A stretch of DNA of 64,000 nucleotides from the NCBI GenBank assembly GCA_963767685.1, contig CAVYEZ010000005.1:2170001-2234000 (forward strand), read 5' to 3'. The DNA is from Trebonia sp963767685. GTDB lineage: Bacteria; Actinomycetota; Actinomycetes; Streptosporangiales; Streptosporangiaceae. A program made the position numbers and the translations under genes. The notes under the pieces are model-generated. The model did no database searches, was not told the DNA's origin, and saw only the letters and a list, made by a program, of their open reading frames with translations. Position 1 is the first letter of the stretch, and each line of letters opens with the position of its first letter. Positions 1-8,146 of the stretch are shown here, in pieces.

Positions 1-2
1 AA

Positions 3-16
3 GAGTCAGCTGACTC
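3..16. repeat. Perfect 14-bp palindrome at the window edge
   Basis: The bases GAGTCAGCTGACTC form a perfect inverted repeat just beyond the 3' end of the minus-strand hydrolase gene. It could be an operator for a gene left of the window or a short stem. No T-run follows, so a terminator role is unsupported. Confidence 0.4.
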
Positions 17-36
17 CGTTCGGGATAATCCTGACT

Positions 37-86
37 TTGACTATTTCCGTTGACTATTTCCGTTGACTTTGCCGTTGACTTAGCCG
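37..86. repeat. Four tandem 12-13 bp TTGACT... units
   Basis: Two identical 13-bp units (TTGACTATTTCCG at 37-49 and 50-62) are followed by two 12-bp variants (TTGACTTTGCCG at 63-74 and TTGACTTAGCCG at 75-86). The minus-strand hydrolase stop codon lies inside the last unit. Each copy begins with TTGAC, like a -35 element. Function unknown; polymerase-slippage expansion is the simplest origin. Confidence 0.7.
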
Positions 87-838
87 CGGGCGAGGAACTC
101 CTCGATGGAGACCGCGAGGGCGACCGGGGTCTCGAACATCGGGTAGTGGCCGGTGCCGCGGAGGACCTCGAGCTCGGAGTTGGGGTAGACCTGCAGCCAC
201 GCCTGCTCCATGAACTCGGCGGGCTGCGTCGGGTCGTACTCCCCGGTGATCACCTTGACCGGGGCCTCGTTGCCCTTGACCCGGGCGAGGATGTCGGCTT
301 TGGCCCAGGTGGGGAGGTAGGCGCCGAACGCCTCCTCGGTCGAGTTGTCCCGTGAGTGGCGGACGATCAGGTCGACGAACGCGGGGGTGAGGCGGCTGCC
401 GGTCGCGTAGTTGACGATCATCTCGCGGCTCGTGACGTTGCGGGCGGCGGACGCGAACAGCGCCCATTCCGACTCGCCGATCGGGAGGCCGGTCGCCGGG
501 ACCGGGGCCACGCCGACCAGGCGCCGCACCCGGTGCGGCGCCTGGTCGAGCACGTGCTGGATGGCGACGCCGCCCATCGAGTGACCGACCAGGCTGAACC
601 GCTCCCAGCCGAGGCGGTCCGCGAGCTCGACCGCGTCCGCGGCGGCCTCCGCCATGGTGAAGTCGCCGGGCTCGTCCTTGCGGGAGCCGTAGCCGCGCAG
701 ATCAGGGAAAACGTAGGTGAACTGCGTGGTGTTGAGGTAGTCGGTCAGGTGGCCCCAGCCGAGAGCGGAGCCGAACCAGCCGTGCAGCGCGATGACATGG
801 TGGTCACCGGATCCGACCACGACATAGGAGCCAGCCAT
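80..838 (-). CDS. Alpha/beta-hydrolase fold protein
   Basis: A 252-residue alpha/beta hydrolase. Visible features are an oxyanion HGWFGS motif near residue 19, the nucleophile elbow GHSMGG (Ser about 87), an acidic residue in GEYDP and a C-terminal His in GTGHYP (about 231), so the Ser-Asp-His triad is complete. The start was placed at ATG 838 because it lies 10 bp after the hmgA stop codon; a start 16 codons upstream at 886 would overlap hmgA. It is probably co-transcribed with hmgA. Esterase or C-C hydrolase activity is possible and the substrate is unknown; a role in tyrosine/homogentisate breakdown is inferred from position only. Confidence 0.85.
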   Translation of the reverse strand: MAGSYVVVGSGDHHVIALHGWFGSALGWGHLTDYLNTTQFTYVFPDLRGYGSRKDEPGDFTMAEAAADAVELADRLGWERFSLVGHSMGGVAIQHVLDQAPHRVRRLVGVAPVPATGLPIGESEWALFASAARNVTSREMIVNYATGSRLTPAFVDLIVRHSRDNSTEEAFGAYLPTWAKADILARVKGNEAPVKVITGEYDPTQPAEFMEQAWLQVYPNSELEVLRGTGHYPMFETPVALAVSIEEFLARG

Positions 839-848
839 GGAACCGAAC

Positions 849-2147
849 TTAGCGGAAATTTCGCTCCAATCCTGCCCAGACCGCATCGTAATCCGGCTGA
901 CGGAAGCTCGCCTCCATCGCCTGCCTCGTCGTCAAGATCGTCCAGCGGCTTTCGAACATGAACGCGAGCGTTCCGTCAAGCTTCTGCGGCTCGAGTTCCG
1001 CGGTCGACGCCCGCGCGTAGGTGTCCGCGTCCGGGCCGTGGCTGGCGTAGGTGTTGTGCAGCGAGGCGCCGCCAGGGACGAAGCCTTCCGCCTTCGCGTC
1101 GTAGGTGCCGGTGACCAGGCCCATGTACTCGGACATGATGTTGCGGTGGAACCACGGCGGGCGGAACGTGTTCTCGCCGACGAGCCAGCGCGGCGCGAAT
1201 ATCACGAAATCGCAGTTGGCAAGGCCCGGCGTGTCGGTGGGGCTGGTGAGCACCGTGAAGATCGAGGGGTCCGGGTGGTCGTGGCTGATCGTGCCGATCA
1301 CCATGTAGTTGGCCGTGTCGTACTTGTACGGCGCGTAGTTGCCGTGCCAGGCCACCACGTCGAGCGGCGAGTGGTCGTAGTCGGCGGCCCACAGGTTGCC
1401 GCCGAACTTGTTCACCACCTGGACGGCGTGGTTGCGCTCCTCGAAGGCGGCGTGCGGTGTCAGGAAGTCGCGCTCGTTGGCCAGGCCGTTGGCGCCGATC
1501 GGCCCCCGCTCCGGCAGCGTGAAGTTCGCGCCGAAGTTCTCGCACAGGTAGCCGCGGGCGAAGCCGTCGGTGAGCTCCACCTTGAACCGGATGCCCCGCG
1601 GGACCACCGCGATCTCGCCGGGACTGACCAGCATCGGGCCCAGCTCGGTGTGCAGGATGACCGCGCCGAGCTCGGGGACGAACAGCAGCTCGCCGTCGGA
1701 GTCGACGAAGTAGCGGTCCCGCATCGACTGGTTAGCCGCGTACAGGTGGACGGCTATCCCGGCCCTGGTCTTGATGTCGCCGTTGCCCCCGACGGTGAAC
1801 AGGCCGTCGACGAAGTCCTGCGGCGTGTCTTCTTTTGGCAGGGGAAGTGGGTCCCAGCGCAACCGGTTGGGATTCGGCTCGATTTCGTCGAAAGGCGTTC
1901 CCTTTAGGTTCTTGTTGTCGATCCTTGAGAACGCGGGGTGCTTCGCGCTCGGCAGGATGCGGTACACCCACGACCTGCGGTTCACGCCCCGCGGCTGGGT
2001 GAACGCGGTCCCGCTGAGCTGCTCGGCGTACAGGCCGAGCGGCGCCTGCTGCGGCGAGTTGCGCCCCGCGGGAAGCGAGCCTTCGACCGCCTCGGTCGCG
2101 AACTCGTTGCCGAACCCGCTGAAGTAGCGGAACTCGTCATCGGCCAT
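849..2147 (-). CDS. hmgA: Homogentisate 1,2-dioxygenase
   Basis: A 432-residue homogentisate dioxygenase, full length for the family. It opens the ring of homogentisate to maleylacetoacetate in tyrosine and phenylalanine catabolism. The iron ligands fall where expected: His 334 and Glu 340 in PPWFHRNIMSEYMG, and His 370 in ASHGPD. The N-terminus YFSGFGNEFATE is typical. A GAGGAGG ribosome site precedes ATG 2147. The next step (maleylacetoacetate isomerase) is not visible; a fumarylacetoacetase-like gene lies 19 kb away at 21146. Cytoplasmic. Confidence 0.96.
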   Translation of the reverse strand: MADDEFRYFSGFGNEFATEAVEGSLPAGRNSPQQAPLGLYAEQLSGTAFTQPRGVNRRSWVYRILPSAKHPAFSRIDNKNLKGTPFDEIEPNPNRLRWDPLPLPKEDTPQDFVDGLFTVGGNGDIKTRAGIAVHLYAANQSMRDRYFVDSDGELLFVPELGAVILHTELGPMLVSPGEIAVVPRGIRFKVELTDGFARGYLCENFGANFTLPERGPIGANGLANERDFLTPHAAFEERNHAVQVVNKFGGNLWAADYDHSPLDVVAWHGNYAPYKYDTANYMVIGTISHDHPDPSIFTVLTSPTDTPGLANCDFVIFAPRWLVGENTFRPPWFHRNIMSEYMGLVTGTYDAKAEGFVPGGASLHNTYASHGPDADTYARASTAELEPQKLDGTLAFMFESRWTILTTRQAMEASFRQPDYDAVWAGLERNFR

Positions 2148-2291
2148 GGGGCTGCCTCCTCAGTGGTCGTCTTCGTCCATCACGATCATGCCCCTGCGCA
2201 TTGTCTTATGTCAGGCCGGGAGGGGTGACATGGGCGATCTGGGCGGCTTCTACGGATTCAATGGGAATTCACCACTCAAAAACAGTTAACA

Positions 2292-2323
2292 ACAGTTACT
2301 GTAGATGCCAGCTCCTGCTACAG
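2292..2323. promoter_or_regulatory. Overlapping inverted repeats before the HAD gene
   Basis: ACAGT-T-ACTGT (2292-2302) is a perfect palindrome. It overlaps a second inverted repeat, CTGTAG (2299-2304) with CTACAG (2318-2323). The site sits about 20 bp upstream of the HAD hydrolase start, in the divergent hmgA/HAD intergenic region. Probable operator; the cognate regulator is unknown. Confidence 0.4.
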
Positions 2324-2344
2324 ATGTTCGAGTAGGGAGGTTTG

Positions 2345-3031
2345 ATGCCCGTAACCCGCTGGCTGACCTTCGACTGCTACGGCACGATCGCCGACTGGAA
2401 CGCCTGCATGCTCGGCGCGTTGCGGCCGGTCGCGGGCGCGCACGCCGAGCCGCTGCTCGCCGCTTACCACCGGGCGGAGTCAATCCTCGAGGCGAGGCCA
2501 TTCTGGCGGCCTTACCGGGAGGTTCTCGCGGACGGGCTGGGCCTGGCAGCGCGACGAGTCGGCCTGCCGCTCGCGGAAGGGCAGGCCGGGGTGTTTACCG
2601 ACGCCTGGCCGTCAATGCCGATTTTCCCCGATGTGGCGGAGGCGCTCGGCACGCTTACCTCCTTTGGCTGGCGGCTCGCGATCCTGACCAATTGCGATGA
2701 CGACTTGTTCGCGGAGACTTCGGCCCGGCTTCCCGTGCCATTTGAGGTCGTGGTGACGGCGGAGCAGGTGCGGTCGTATAAGCCGGACCTCGGTCACTTT
2801 CGCCGGTTTGCGGAGCAGACCGGGGCGACGCCGGCGAACTGGATCCACGTGGCCAACAGCTGGGTGCACGACATCGCGCCGGCCGCCCGGATGGGGCTCC
2901 GCTCGGTGTGGGTCGACCGCGATCACACCGGCCACCCGGCTAAGTTCGCCGAGCGGCGGGTCACCACGATGCGCCGCCTGCCGGAGACGGTAGCCGACGT
3001 GAGCGCGCTGCCCGCCTGGCCCATTCCCTGA
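2345..3031 (+). CDS. HAD-superfamily hydrolase (haloacid dehalogenase type II-like)
   Basis: A 228-residue HAD hydrolase. Motif I is FDCYGT (nucleophile Asp near residue 9), motif II is LTNCDD, and motif III is the Lys in SYKPD. Motif IV is unusual: the region reads ANSWVHD where relatives have GDS...D, so the first acidic residue is Asn while the second Asp is kept. This resembles the (S)-2-haloacid dehalogenase/phosphoglycolate-phosphatase-like branch; the substrate cannot be read. ATG 2345 was chosen because AGGGAGG lies just upstream; TTG 2342 leaves no spacing. Confidence 0.85.
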   Translation: MPVTRWLTFDCYGTIADWNACMLGALRPVAGAHAEPLLAAYHRAESILEARPFWRPYREVLADGLGLAARRVGLPLAEGQAGVFTDAWPSMPIFPDVAEALGTLTSFGWRLAILTNCDDDLFAETSARLPVPFEVVVTAEQVRSYKPDLGHFRRFAEQTGATPANWIHVANSWVHDIAPAARMGLRSVWVDRDHTGHPAKFAERRVTTMRRLPETVADVSALPAWPIP

Positions 3032-3060
3032 CCGGTGACCGCCGGGACGATAATTGACTT

Positions 3061-3582
3061 ATGGCTACTAGTGCGGAATTGCTTATCGACGGGTTCGGGC
3101 GGATCCGGGAGACCGTGGCCGACGTGCTTGGGGGGCTAACCGCGGAGCAGCTCGCCTACCGGGTCGACCCGGACGCCAACCCGGTGAGCTGGCTTGTCTG
3201 GCACCTGACCCGGGTCCAGGACGATCACGTCGCGGCCGCGTTCGGCGTGCCCCAGGTGTGGTCGTCCGAGGGCTGGGCAACGCGGCTCGGGCTGCCGGAG
3301 CGGATGATGGACCACGGGTACGGGCACACGAGCTCGCAGGTGGCCTCGGTCGCGGCCGCGTGTGCGGCGTCCGGGCTGCTCGGCGAGTACCACGAGGCTG
3401 TGTACGCGCAGACGGTCAAGCTCGTGGCCGACATCAGCGACGCCGACCTCGACCGGGTCGTCGACCGGCGGTGGACGCCGCCGGTGACGCTGGCGGTGCG
3501 GCTGGTCTCGGTGCTCGACGACGACATGCAGCACGTGGGGCAGGCGGCCTTCGTGCGGGGAATCCTGCTGCGGAAGGGCTAG
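3061..3582 (+). CDS. DinB-like (DUF664-type) four-helix protein
   Basis: A 173-residue protein of the DinB/YfiT metal-binding four-helix superfamily. The typical WLVWHLTRVQDDH segment carries His 48, and DDDMQHVGQ near the C-terminus carries His 158; these would supply metal ligands. Many actinobacterial members are mycothiol-dependent transferases or isomerases, but the reaction here is unknown. It follows the HAD gene by 29 bp on the same strand and may be co-transcribed. Confidence 0.8.
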   Translation: MATSAELLIDGFGRIRETVADVLGGLTAEQLAYRVDPDANPVSWLVWHLTRVQDDHVAAAFGVPQVWSSEGWATRLGLPERMMDHGYGHTSSQVASVAAACAASGLLGEYHEAVYAQTVKLVADISDADLDRVVDRRWTPPVTLAVRLVSVLDDDMQHVGQAAFVRGILLRKG

Positions 3583-3587
3583 GCGGG

Positions 3588-4802
3588 CTATTCCGGGTCG
3601 GTGCAGATGAGGCCCCAGGGCTTGTCGTTCACCCTTGTTATCACGACGGTGGCGCGGGTCTTGCCTTCCAGTTTCAGTCGGCGCCGTATCTGGTCAACGT
3701 CGCCGGCCAGGCCTCTTCGCCGGATGTCGACCGCGCCTATGCCCAGGTCGCGGAGTCGTTTCGCGAACTGCTTCTCGTTCCACGGGGCCGAGTGCACTAT
3801 GCGGAGCGTGCGGGCGAATGGAGTCCGCACGTCCCTTTCGAGGGTAAGGAAGGCGATTCGCGGGTCGATCTTGGCGGCGTCGTCGCCGAGGGTGCGGGCC
3901 AGGTCCTCGACGAGGCCGGCCCGGGTGACGGCCGGGTTGGGGTCGAGGAGGTAGCCCCCGGGTTCGCGCAGCGGTACCGGGTCACCGGGGTGGGCGACTA
4001 GCGTGTCCTGGCCTGTCTTTGTTAGTACTGTGGCGCGGCGTGGGCCGCGGCCGGCGTCGGGTGCGCTTGCTAGCTCTGGCGACCAGAGGACCGCTTCCTT
4101 GAGGTCACGCGCCTCCGCGATGAACTCGGCTTCCCATCCTGGCGGGATCAGCTCATCGGGGATGCCGGGGGCGGCCTTGATGCACACACTTGCCACTTGA
4201 GCGGTCAGCGCCACGCACCAGTCAAGGGGCGGCTCGGAGGCGCCCGCCCGGTAGCGATGCGCCTGGGGCGCCGAGGCGGTGCCGGGACCGGATCGGCGGG
4301 CCGGGTCGATGAACGCCGCGTCGATGTCGGTGAGCTTGACGTCGCGGACGTCGGCCACTCGCGTTGTCACGTGATCCGCTCGGCCGTAGACCGCGGCGTT
4401 GTGCTGGGCGAGGCTGGCGTGAGACTCGTCCTTGTCGACGCCGAGCACGTCGCTCGCCGCCGCCAGGGCGATCAGGTCGCCGCCGATGCCGCAGCACAGG
4501 TCCGCGACGCGCCGGGCGTTTTTCAGGCGGTCGGCCCGGTAGGCGGCGATCGCTTCCGATGAGGACTGCTCGTAGCCTGCCCGGGTGAATAGCATCTGGG
4601 CGGCGCGGCTGAACTTGGCTTCGGCGGCCCGGCGCAGTTCCTGCTGGGCCATCGCGGTGGCCACCAGGCCGGCCGGGTACTCGCGGCGCAGGCGTTCCGC
4701 TAGCGCCAGGCTGGTGCTTTGTTGGCCGATCCCTTCGGCGGCTAGGCGGGACAGGAGTTCCTGGCCCGGCGGCGTGAGCAGGACGGTCGGGTCATCGTTC
4801 AT
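3588..4802 (-). CDS. THUMP-like class I SAM-dependent methyltransferase
   Basis: A 404-residue protein with a Rossmann methyltransferase core. SAM motif I is VADLCCGIGGD (about residues 99-109), an acidic residue in GVDKDES ends beta-2, and AAFIDPARR is motif IV. The C-terminal part (FAKRLRDLGIGAVDIRRRGL) is the THUMP-like domain usual in actinobacterial members. RNA methylation is likely from the family, target unknown. It is convergent with the DinB-like gene with only 5 bp between stops. Confidence 0.85.
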   Translation of the reverse strand: MNDDPTVLLTPPGQELLSRLAAEGIGQQSTSLALAERLRREYPAGLVATAMAQQELRRAAEAKFSRAAQMLFTRAGYEQSSSEAIAAYRADRLKNARRVADLCCGIGGDLIALAAASDVLGVDKDESHASLAQHNAAVYGRADHVTTRVADVRDVKLTDIDAAFIDPARRSGPGTASAPQAHRYRAGASEPPLDWCVALTAQVASVCIKAAPGIPDELIPPGWEAEFIAEARDLKEAVLWSPELASAPDAGRGPRRATVLTKTGQDTLVAHPGDPVPLREPGGYLLDPNPAVTRAGLVEDLARTLGDDAAKIDPRIAFLTLERDVRTPFARTLRIVHSAPWNEKQFAKRLRDLGIGAVDIRRRGLAGDVDQIRRRLKLEGKTRATVVITRVNDKPWGLICTDPE

Positions 4803-4871
4803 CGCCTCATGAGACTAGCCAGGCGCCCGGGACCGGGGGCGCCGGCCCGGCCCCGGGTGCCTCGCGGACGA

Positions 4872-5090
4872 TCAGACGACTGCGTGGCCGGTGTCGGCGG
4901 CGAGGGCGTCGGTGAAGTCCGCGTAGTCCATGACGGCGGTGAAGACGCCCGGCGCGTACCACGACAGCCAACTGAGCCGGTCCGCGAGCTGGTCGTGGGT
5001 CAGGCCGCGTAGCCGCTCGTCGTACGGGGTGTCGGTGAAGTCGCCGTCGGGGTGCGCGGACGGGGCGGGGTGAGAAAGACTTGACTGCAT
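4872..5090 (-). CDS. Small conserved-looking hypothetical protein
   Basis: A 72-residue acidic protein with no signal peptide or membrane segment. The middle (LTHDQLADRLSWLSWYAPGVFTAVMDYADF) looks like a compact helical domain. A clear GGAGG ribosome site lies 9 bases before ATG 5090, which is the main reason to accept it as a gene. I do not recognise the family and assign no function. Confidence 0.6.
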   Translation of the reverse strand: MQSSLSHPAPSAHPDGDFTDTPYDERLRGLTHDQLADRLSWLSWYAPGVFTAVMDYADFTDALAADTGHAVV

Positions 5091-5369
5091 GGCTCTGTCC
5101 TCCGGTTGATTCGGATGGATGGGGTCCCAGGGTCGGCTCGGTGTTCGCGCACCGGGTCGGCCCGCCTGGCTTTTGAGGGAGCCCGGGAACTGAGAACTAG
5201 CTTATACGGAGAGAGGTTCGAATCATGTGATTGTCAGCGTGTCGCAGTCGTGTTTTTCTGCGATTGGACTGACGGAGCGCTCGTCCCGTCGCCGTGAACC
5301 GAGAGAAGCCACGATCCGTTGCCCCGTTAGAAGTGACCGACATTGGATGCCGGCATTGGGTGGTGACGG

Positions 5370-6141
5370 GTGCGCATCGACCGGTCGGATGACGGCGGCG
5401 AACAGCCAGACGCCGCCGAGCCGCCTGGCGTGCGTGAGGCCAAAGACACCCCGGTCCGGGATGTTGCGGCCGATGGGGACGGCCCCGCTCGCGACGTCGA
5501 CGGAAGCGCGGCCCGGGTGGCGCGCAGCCTCGAGTACCGGGCCACCGTGGACGCCGTCAATCGCAGCCTACGCCATCGACCAGGGGTACGAGCGGGTGCG
5601 GGAGATCGAGGAGAAGACCGTTACCCCGGCCATGCGCCGCATCGAGGCCGAAGACCCGGACCGTCACCTTGTTGGCCTAGAGCACCGGCTCAAGGGCAAG
5701 GACCGGCTGACGGAAAAGGTCATTCTTGACGTAGAGAAGAAAGGGCGAAGCGTTGATCAAGCGTTTGCCAACGTCAAGGATGCGATCCGCTACACCTTCG
5801 TCTACGACGAAGATAAGTACACCGCTGGCGTGCACGCCGACTGTGTGCGTCTCGAGAACGCCGGTTTTGGGCGCTTCGACCGACGAAACTCCTGGGACCA
5901 GGACGAGTACAAAGGGGTAAACAGCCGGTGGCGCATTCCGGGAACAAATCGGATGTTTGAGGTTCAATTCCACACCCAAGCCAGTCTCGACGCGAAGGAG
6001 GAGACCCACTGGGCCTACGAACGGATTCGCTCCTCCGTCGACGACGCGGAGGTAGCGCAACTCCACTCGTACCAGCGTGCTGTGACGTCGAAGGTGCCGG
6101 TTCCCTCGGACTCGCGAGATATTGCGGACTATCGGTTGTAG
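5370..6141 (+). pseudogene. RelA/SpoT-domain toxin-like gene, frameshifted
   Basis: The 3' part (from about 5566) encodes a RelA/SpoT-type nucleotidyltransferase fold: LEHRLKGKDRLTEKV, then DAIRYTFVYDEDKY (synthetase-like R and D), then MFEVQFHT with a downstream H..YE..R. The natural N-terminal part (GTG 5370, acidic and Asp/Ala-rich) is in a different frame. The frames join at about 5560-5570 if one extra base in GCCGTCAATCGC is removed, restoring DAV-IAAYAIDQGYERV. Homologous domains occur as stand-alone toxins making (p)ppGpp or (p)ppApp; toxin function here is inferred. The next gene begins 9 bp downstream behind an AGGAGGA that overlaps this stop codon, so the two are coupled. Confidence 0.7.
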
Positions 6142-6150
6142 GAGGACAGA

Positions 6151-6405
6151 ATGACTACCAAGATCACCTACTACGCCATCGTCGATGACCTGAGCAGCCG
6201 GGAAGAACCCGTGGGTGTGCTGCGCCGAGTCGAACATGACGATGGCGAGCGTGACGAGCTGTTCGGACACGACCTGCAATGGACACGCAGTCCTCTGCTG
6301 TATTCCTACGAGCGCGGCGATGGAGACAACCAGCTCTACGAGATCTCCGAGGATGAGGCGAACCGGATCGTCGAGCGCATTCGCCGGTCGGTGGCTGGAG
6401 GTTAA
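6151..6405 (+). CDS. Small partner of the RelA/SpoT gene, candidate immunity protein
   Basis: An 84-residue acidic protein. The sequence runs through YYAIVDDLSSREEPVGVLRR to a C-terminal EDEANRIVERIRRS helix. The ribosome site AGGAGGA (6140-6146) overlaps the upstream stop codon, so translation is coupled to the RelA/SpoT-like gene. I recall similar small proteins following such genes in actinomycetes but cannot check this. A role as antidote, or simply as a partner, is inference from order, size and charge. No DNA-binding motif is seen. Confidence 0.65.
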   Translation: MTTKITYYAIVDDLSSREEPVGVLRRVEHDDGERDELFGHDLQWTRSPLLYSYERGDGDNQLYEISEDEANRIVERIRRSVAGG

Positions 6406-6549
6406 TCGTCCGCCGGGTACGGGAACGAAAGTTGGCGCTTGAGTTGGTTCCCCTGCGTACAGGTTCTCCGGGCAGACGCGCGTTGCGGGCCATGAATTTC
6501 GACTTGGTTCTGGGATGATGAGGACATCCGGAGGCGGGAGGTGTGGCTT

Positions 6550-7262
6550 GTGGGCGTAGATCGGTTCGTGACACTGCTTTACGGGATCGGGGAAGGGGCG
6601 GCGTACCTAGCCGCGCCGCCGTCCGCTCTCACCTCCTGGGCCTACGGGTTGAGCGCCACGTCCACGGCAACGGCGTCGCGAGGGCCAGGCCGGTTATCAC
6701 GGCGGTCCGTCCGGCACACCGGAATGACGCGGCGATGCCGTTCATCGGCCTCGCCGAGGCGTACGCGCTGGGGGCGTTCCGCAAGGCGGGCGTTCCCATG
6801 CAGCGCATCCGCCCCGTTATCGACGCCCTAGCGGGAAAACTCGGCCTTGAACATGCGCTGGCCAGCCGCAGGCTCTACACCGATGGGGCCGAAGTCCTTT
6901 ACGGCTACGCTCAGCACGCCGGAGATACGCCGGAAGGTGAGTCGGCGCGGGAACTCATTGTGGTCCGCAACAACCAGCGAGTGTTCACCGAGGTCGTTGA
7001 CCAGTACCTACGCCGGATCAGCTTCGCCGGTGACGGCTATGCGCAGCTGATCCAGCTTCCCCAGTACCGCGTCGCCGAAGTAACCGTCGACCCCGACCAT
7101 GCCTTCGGCAAGCCACGACTGACTCACGGCGGGGCAGCTGTCGACGACGTCCTCGACCTGTACCTGGCCGGCGAGCCCGTCGATGCGGTTGCTACCGAAT
7201 TCGGGCTTTCCCGCGAAGAGGTAGAGGACGTACTGCGTGTCTCCACCAAAGCGGCAGCCTAA
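6550..7262 (+). pseudogene. DUF433-domain protein, frameshifted near 6648
   Basis: GTG 6550 follows GCGGGAGG and starts an N-terminal helix-turn-helix-like region (VDRFVTLLYGIGEGAAYL...LTSWAYG) in one frame. From about 6645 the conserved continuation (FIGLAEAYALGAFRKAGVPMQRIRP, then ASRRLYTDGAEVLY) is in another frame. Adding one base to the GGG run in TACGGGTTG would rejoin them. The C-terminal domain, with AVATEFGLSREEVEDVLR, is the DUF433 antitoxin-like fold. These proteins are often paired with toxin modules, fitting its place after the RelA/SpoT pair. Whether the break is real or a sequencing indel is open. Confidence 0.7.
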
Positions 7263-7338
7263 ATTCTTGATCGAGCGCACCTTGTGGATTCGTGGAGTTT
7301 GGTACTTGGCCAGCCGTCGCAGGGCGGTGCTCCGGTGA

Positions 7339-7779
7339 TCAAGCGCCGGCCTCGGGGGGCGCCAGGGCGAGGGCGGCAAACGGGATCGGGCAGCACGAGT
7401 TGCCGGCGCAGGTCACCAGGTCGTCGCAGCCGGCGTCCACCGCTGCGCGCAGCGTCTCCGCGATGACCTGCAGGTCGGCGAACTTTGCCTCCACCTCGGC
7501 CAGCTTCGCCTGCGCGCGGGCGTGCAGCCCGGGCCTGGGGCGGCGGCCGTGGCGCCGCCGGGTCGCGTCCAGGAGGTCAGCCACTTCGTCGAGGGTGAAG
7601 CCGAGCCGCTGCGCCGCCTTGATGACCCGCAGCACCGTCACGGTCTCGGCCGGGTAGAGCCGGTGACCGCCCAGGCTGCGGTCCGGCTCGGCGAGCAGGC
7701 CCCGGCGTCGGTAATAGCGCAGCGTTTGCGGGTTGATCCCGGCCGCGGCGGCGACCTGGCCGCTGCGCAGCCCGGTCAC
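7339..7779 (-). CDS. MerR-family metal-type regulator
   Basis: A 146-residue MerR protein. The N-terminal winged helix is RSGQVAAAAGINPQTLRYYRRRGLL, followed by GGHRLYP. A dimerisation helix spans about 85-115. A Cys-rich C-terminus (GCDDLVTCAGNSCC) resembles metal-sensing MerR proteins such as mercury or copper/zinc sensors. GTG 7779 was chosen because it overlaps the stop of the upstream gene as GTGA, giving translational coupling. Its operator is predicted upstream of the same operon, so autoregulation is likely. Which metal it senses cannot be read. Confidence 0.85.
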   Translation of the reverse strand: MTGLRSGQVAAAAGINPQTLRYYRRRGLLAEPDRSLGGHRLYPAETVTVLRVIKAAQRLGFTLDEVADLLDATRRRHGRRPRPGLHARAQAKLAEVEAKFADLQVIAETLRAAVDAGCDDLVTCAGNSCCPIPFAALALAPPEAGA

Positions 7780-8108
7780 GACCCGATCCTGGCAGCCGCC
7801 CGGTCCGCGAGCGCGTCGAGGACGTCGGCGTGCGCTTCGGGCACGGCCATGTCGAGGTGCACCGCGCCGTCTGCCGGAGCAAACGTGAAGGAGAAGAACG
7901 AGCAGCATTCGCTCTCCCGGCCGGTCAGGTCCCTGGCCGCTTGCTCGGCGACCGGGTCAAGCCGCCACCGCAGCCGGGTGGGCGACAGCCGCTGCTGGCC
8001 TCGCAGCGCGGTAGCGAACAAGTCGTCGAACTCGGCCAGCCGCAGCGGGCGCTCCGCGGTCGGCAGGGTGCACGCCCCGGGCACCGACACCTCGTCATCC
8101 ATGGTCAT
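7776..8108 (-). CDS. Cys-rich small protein co-transcribed with MerR
   Basis: A 110-residue protein with a CTLP motif near residue 13 and an ECCSFF motif near the middle. The three Cys could form a soft-metal site. Alignment of the promoter places the -10 box at 8116-8121, so transcription would start at about 8109 and ATG 8108 would be leaderless. Alternatively ATG 8102 has GAGG 7 bases upstream. The family is not named to my knowledge; I recall it beside MerR genes in actinomycetes. A metal-buffering or mercury-handling role is inference from the Cys motifs and the regulator. Confidence 0.75.
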   Translation of the reverse strand: MTMDDEVSVPGACTLPTAERPLRLAEFDDLFATALRGQQRLSPTRLRWRLDPVAEQAARDLTGRESECCSFFSFTFAPADGAVHLDMAVPEAHADVLDALADRAAARIGS

Positions 8109-8115
8109 ACCTCGA

Positions 8116-8146
8116 AGGTAAGCCTGTACCCAGGTACCGGATGCAA
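8116..8146 (-). promoter_or_regulatory. MerR-type promoter with 19-bp spacer and dyad operator
   Basis: On the minus strand TTGCAT (8146-8141) and TTACCT (8121-8116) are separated by exactly 19 bp. Inside the spacer lies the palindrome GTACC-TG-GGTAC (8137-8126). An over-long spacer filled by a dyad is the hallmark of MerR-activated promoters, in which the activator untwists DNA to realign the elements. It drives the Cys-rich gene and merR. Confidence 0.8.

Noticed and set aside
837..1907. Long plus-strand open frame antisense to hmgA
   Set aside because: It mirrors a clear homogentisate dioxygenase, is Arg/Val/Gly-rich, and has no ribosome site or recognisable motif. Long antisense frames are expected in GC-rich coding DNA.
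2281..2298. AACAGTTA direct repeat as a phage att site
   Set aside because: Only two 8-bp copies, no integrase or tRNA nearby; better explained as part of the overlapping operator-like repeats.
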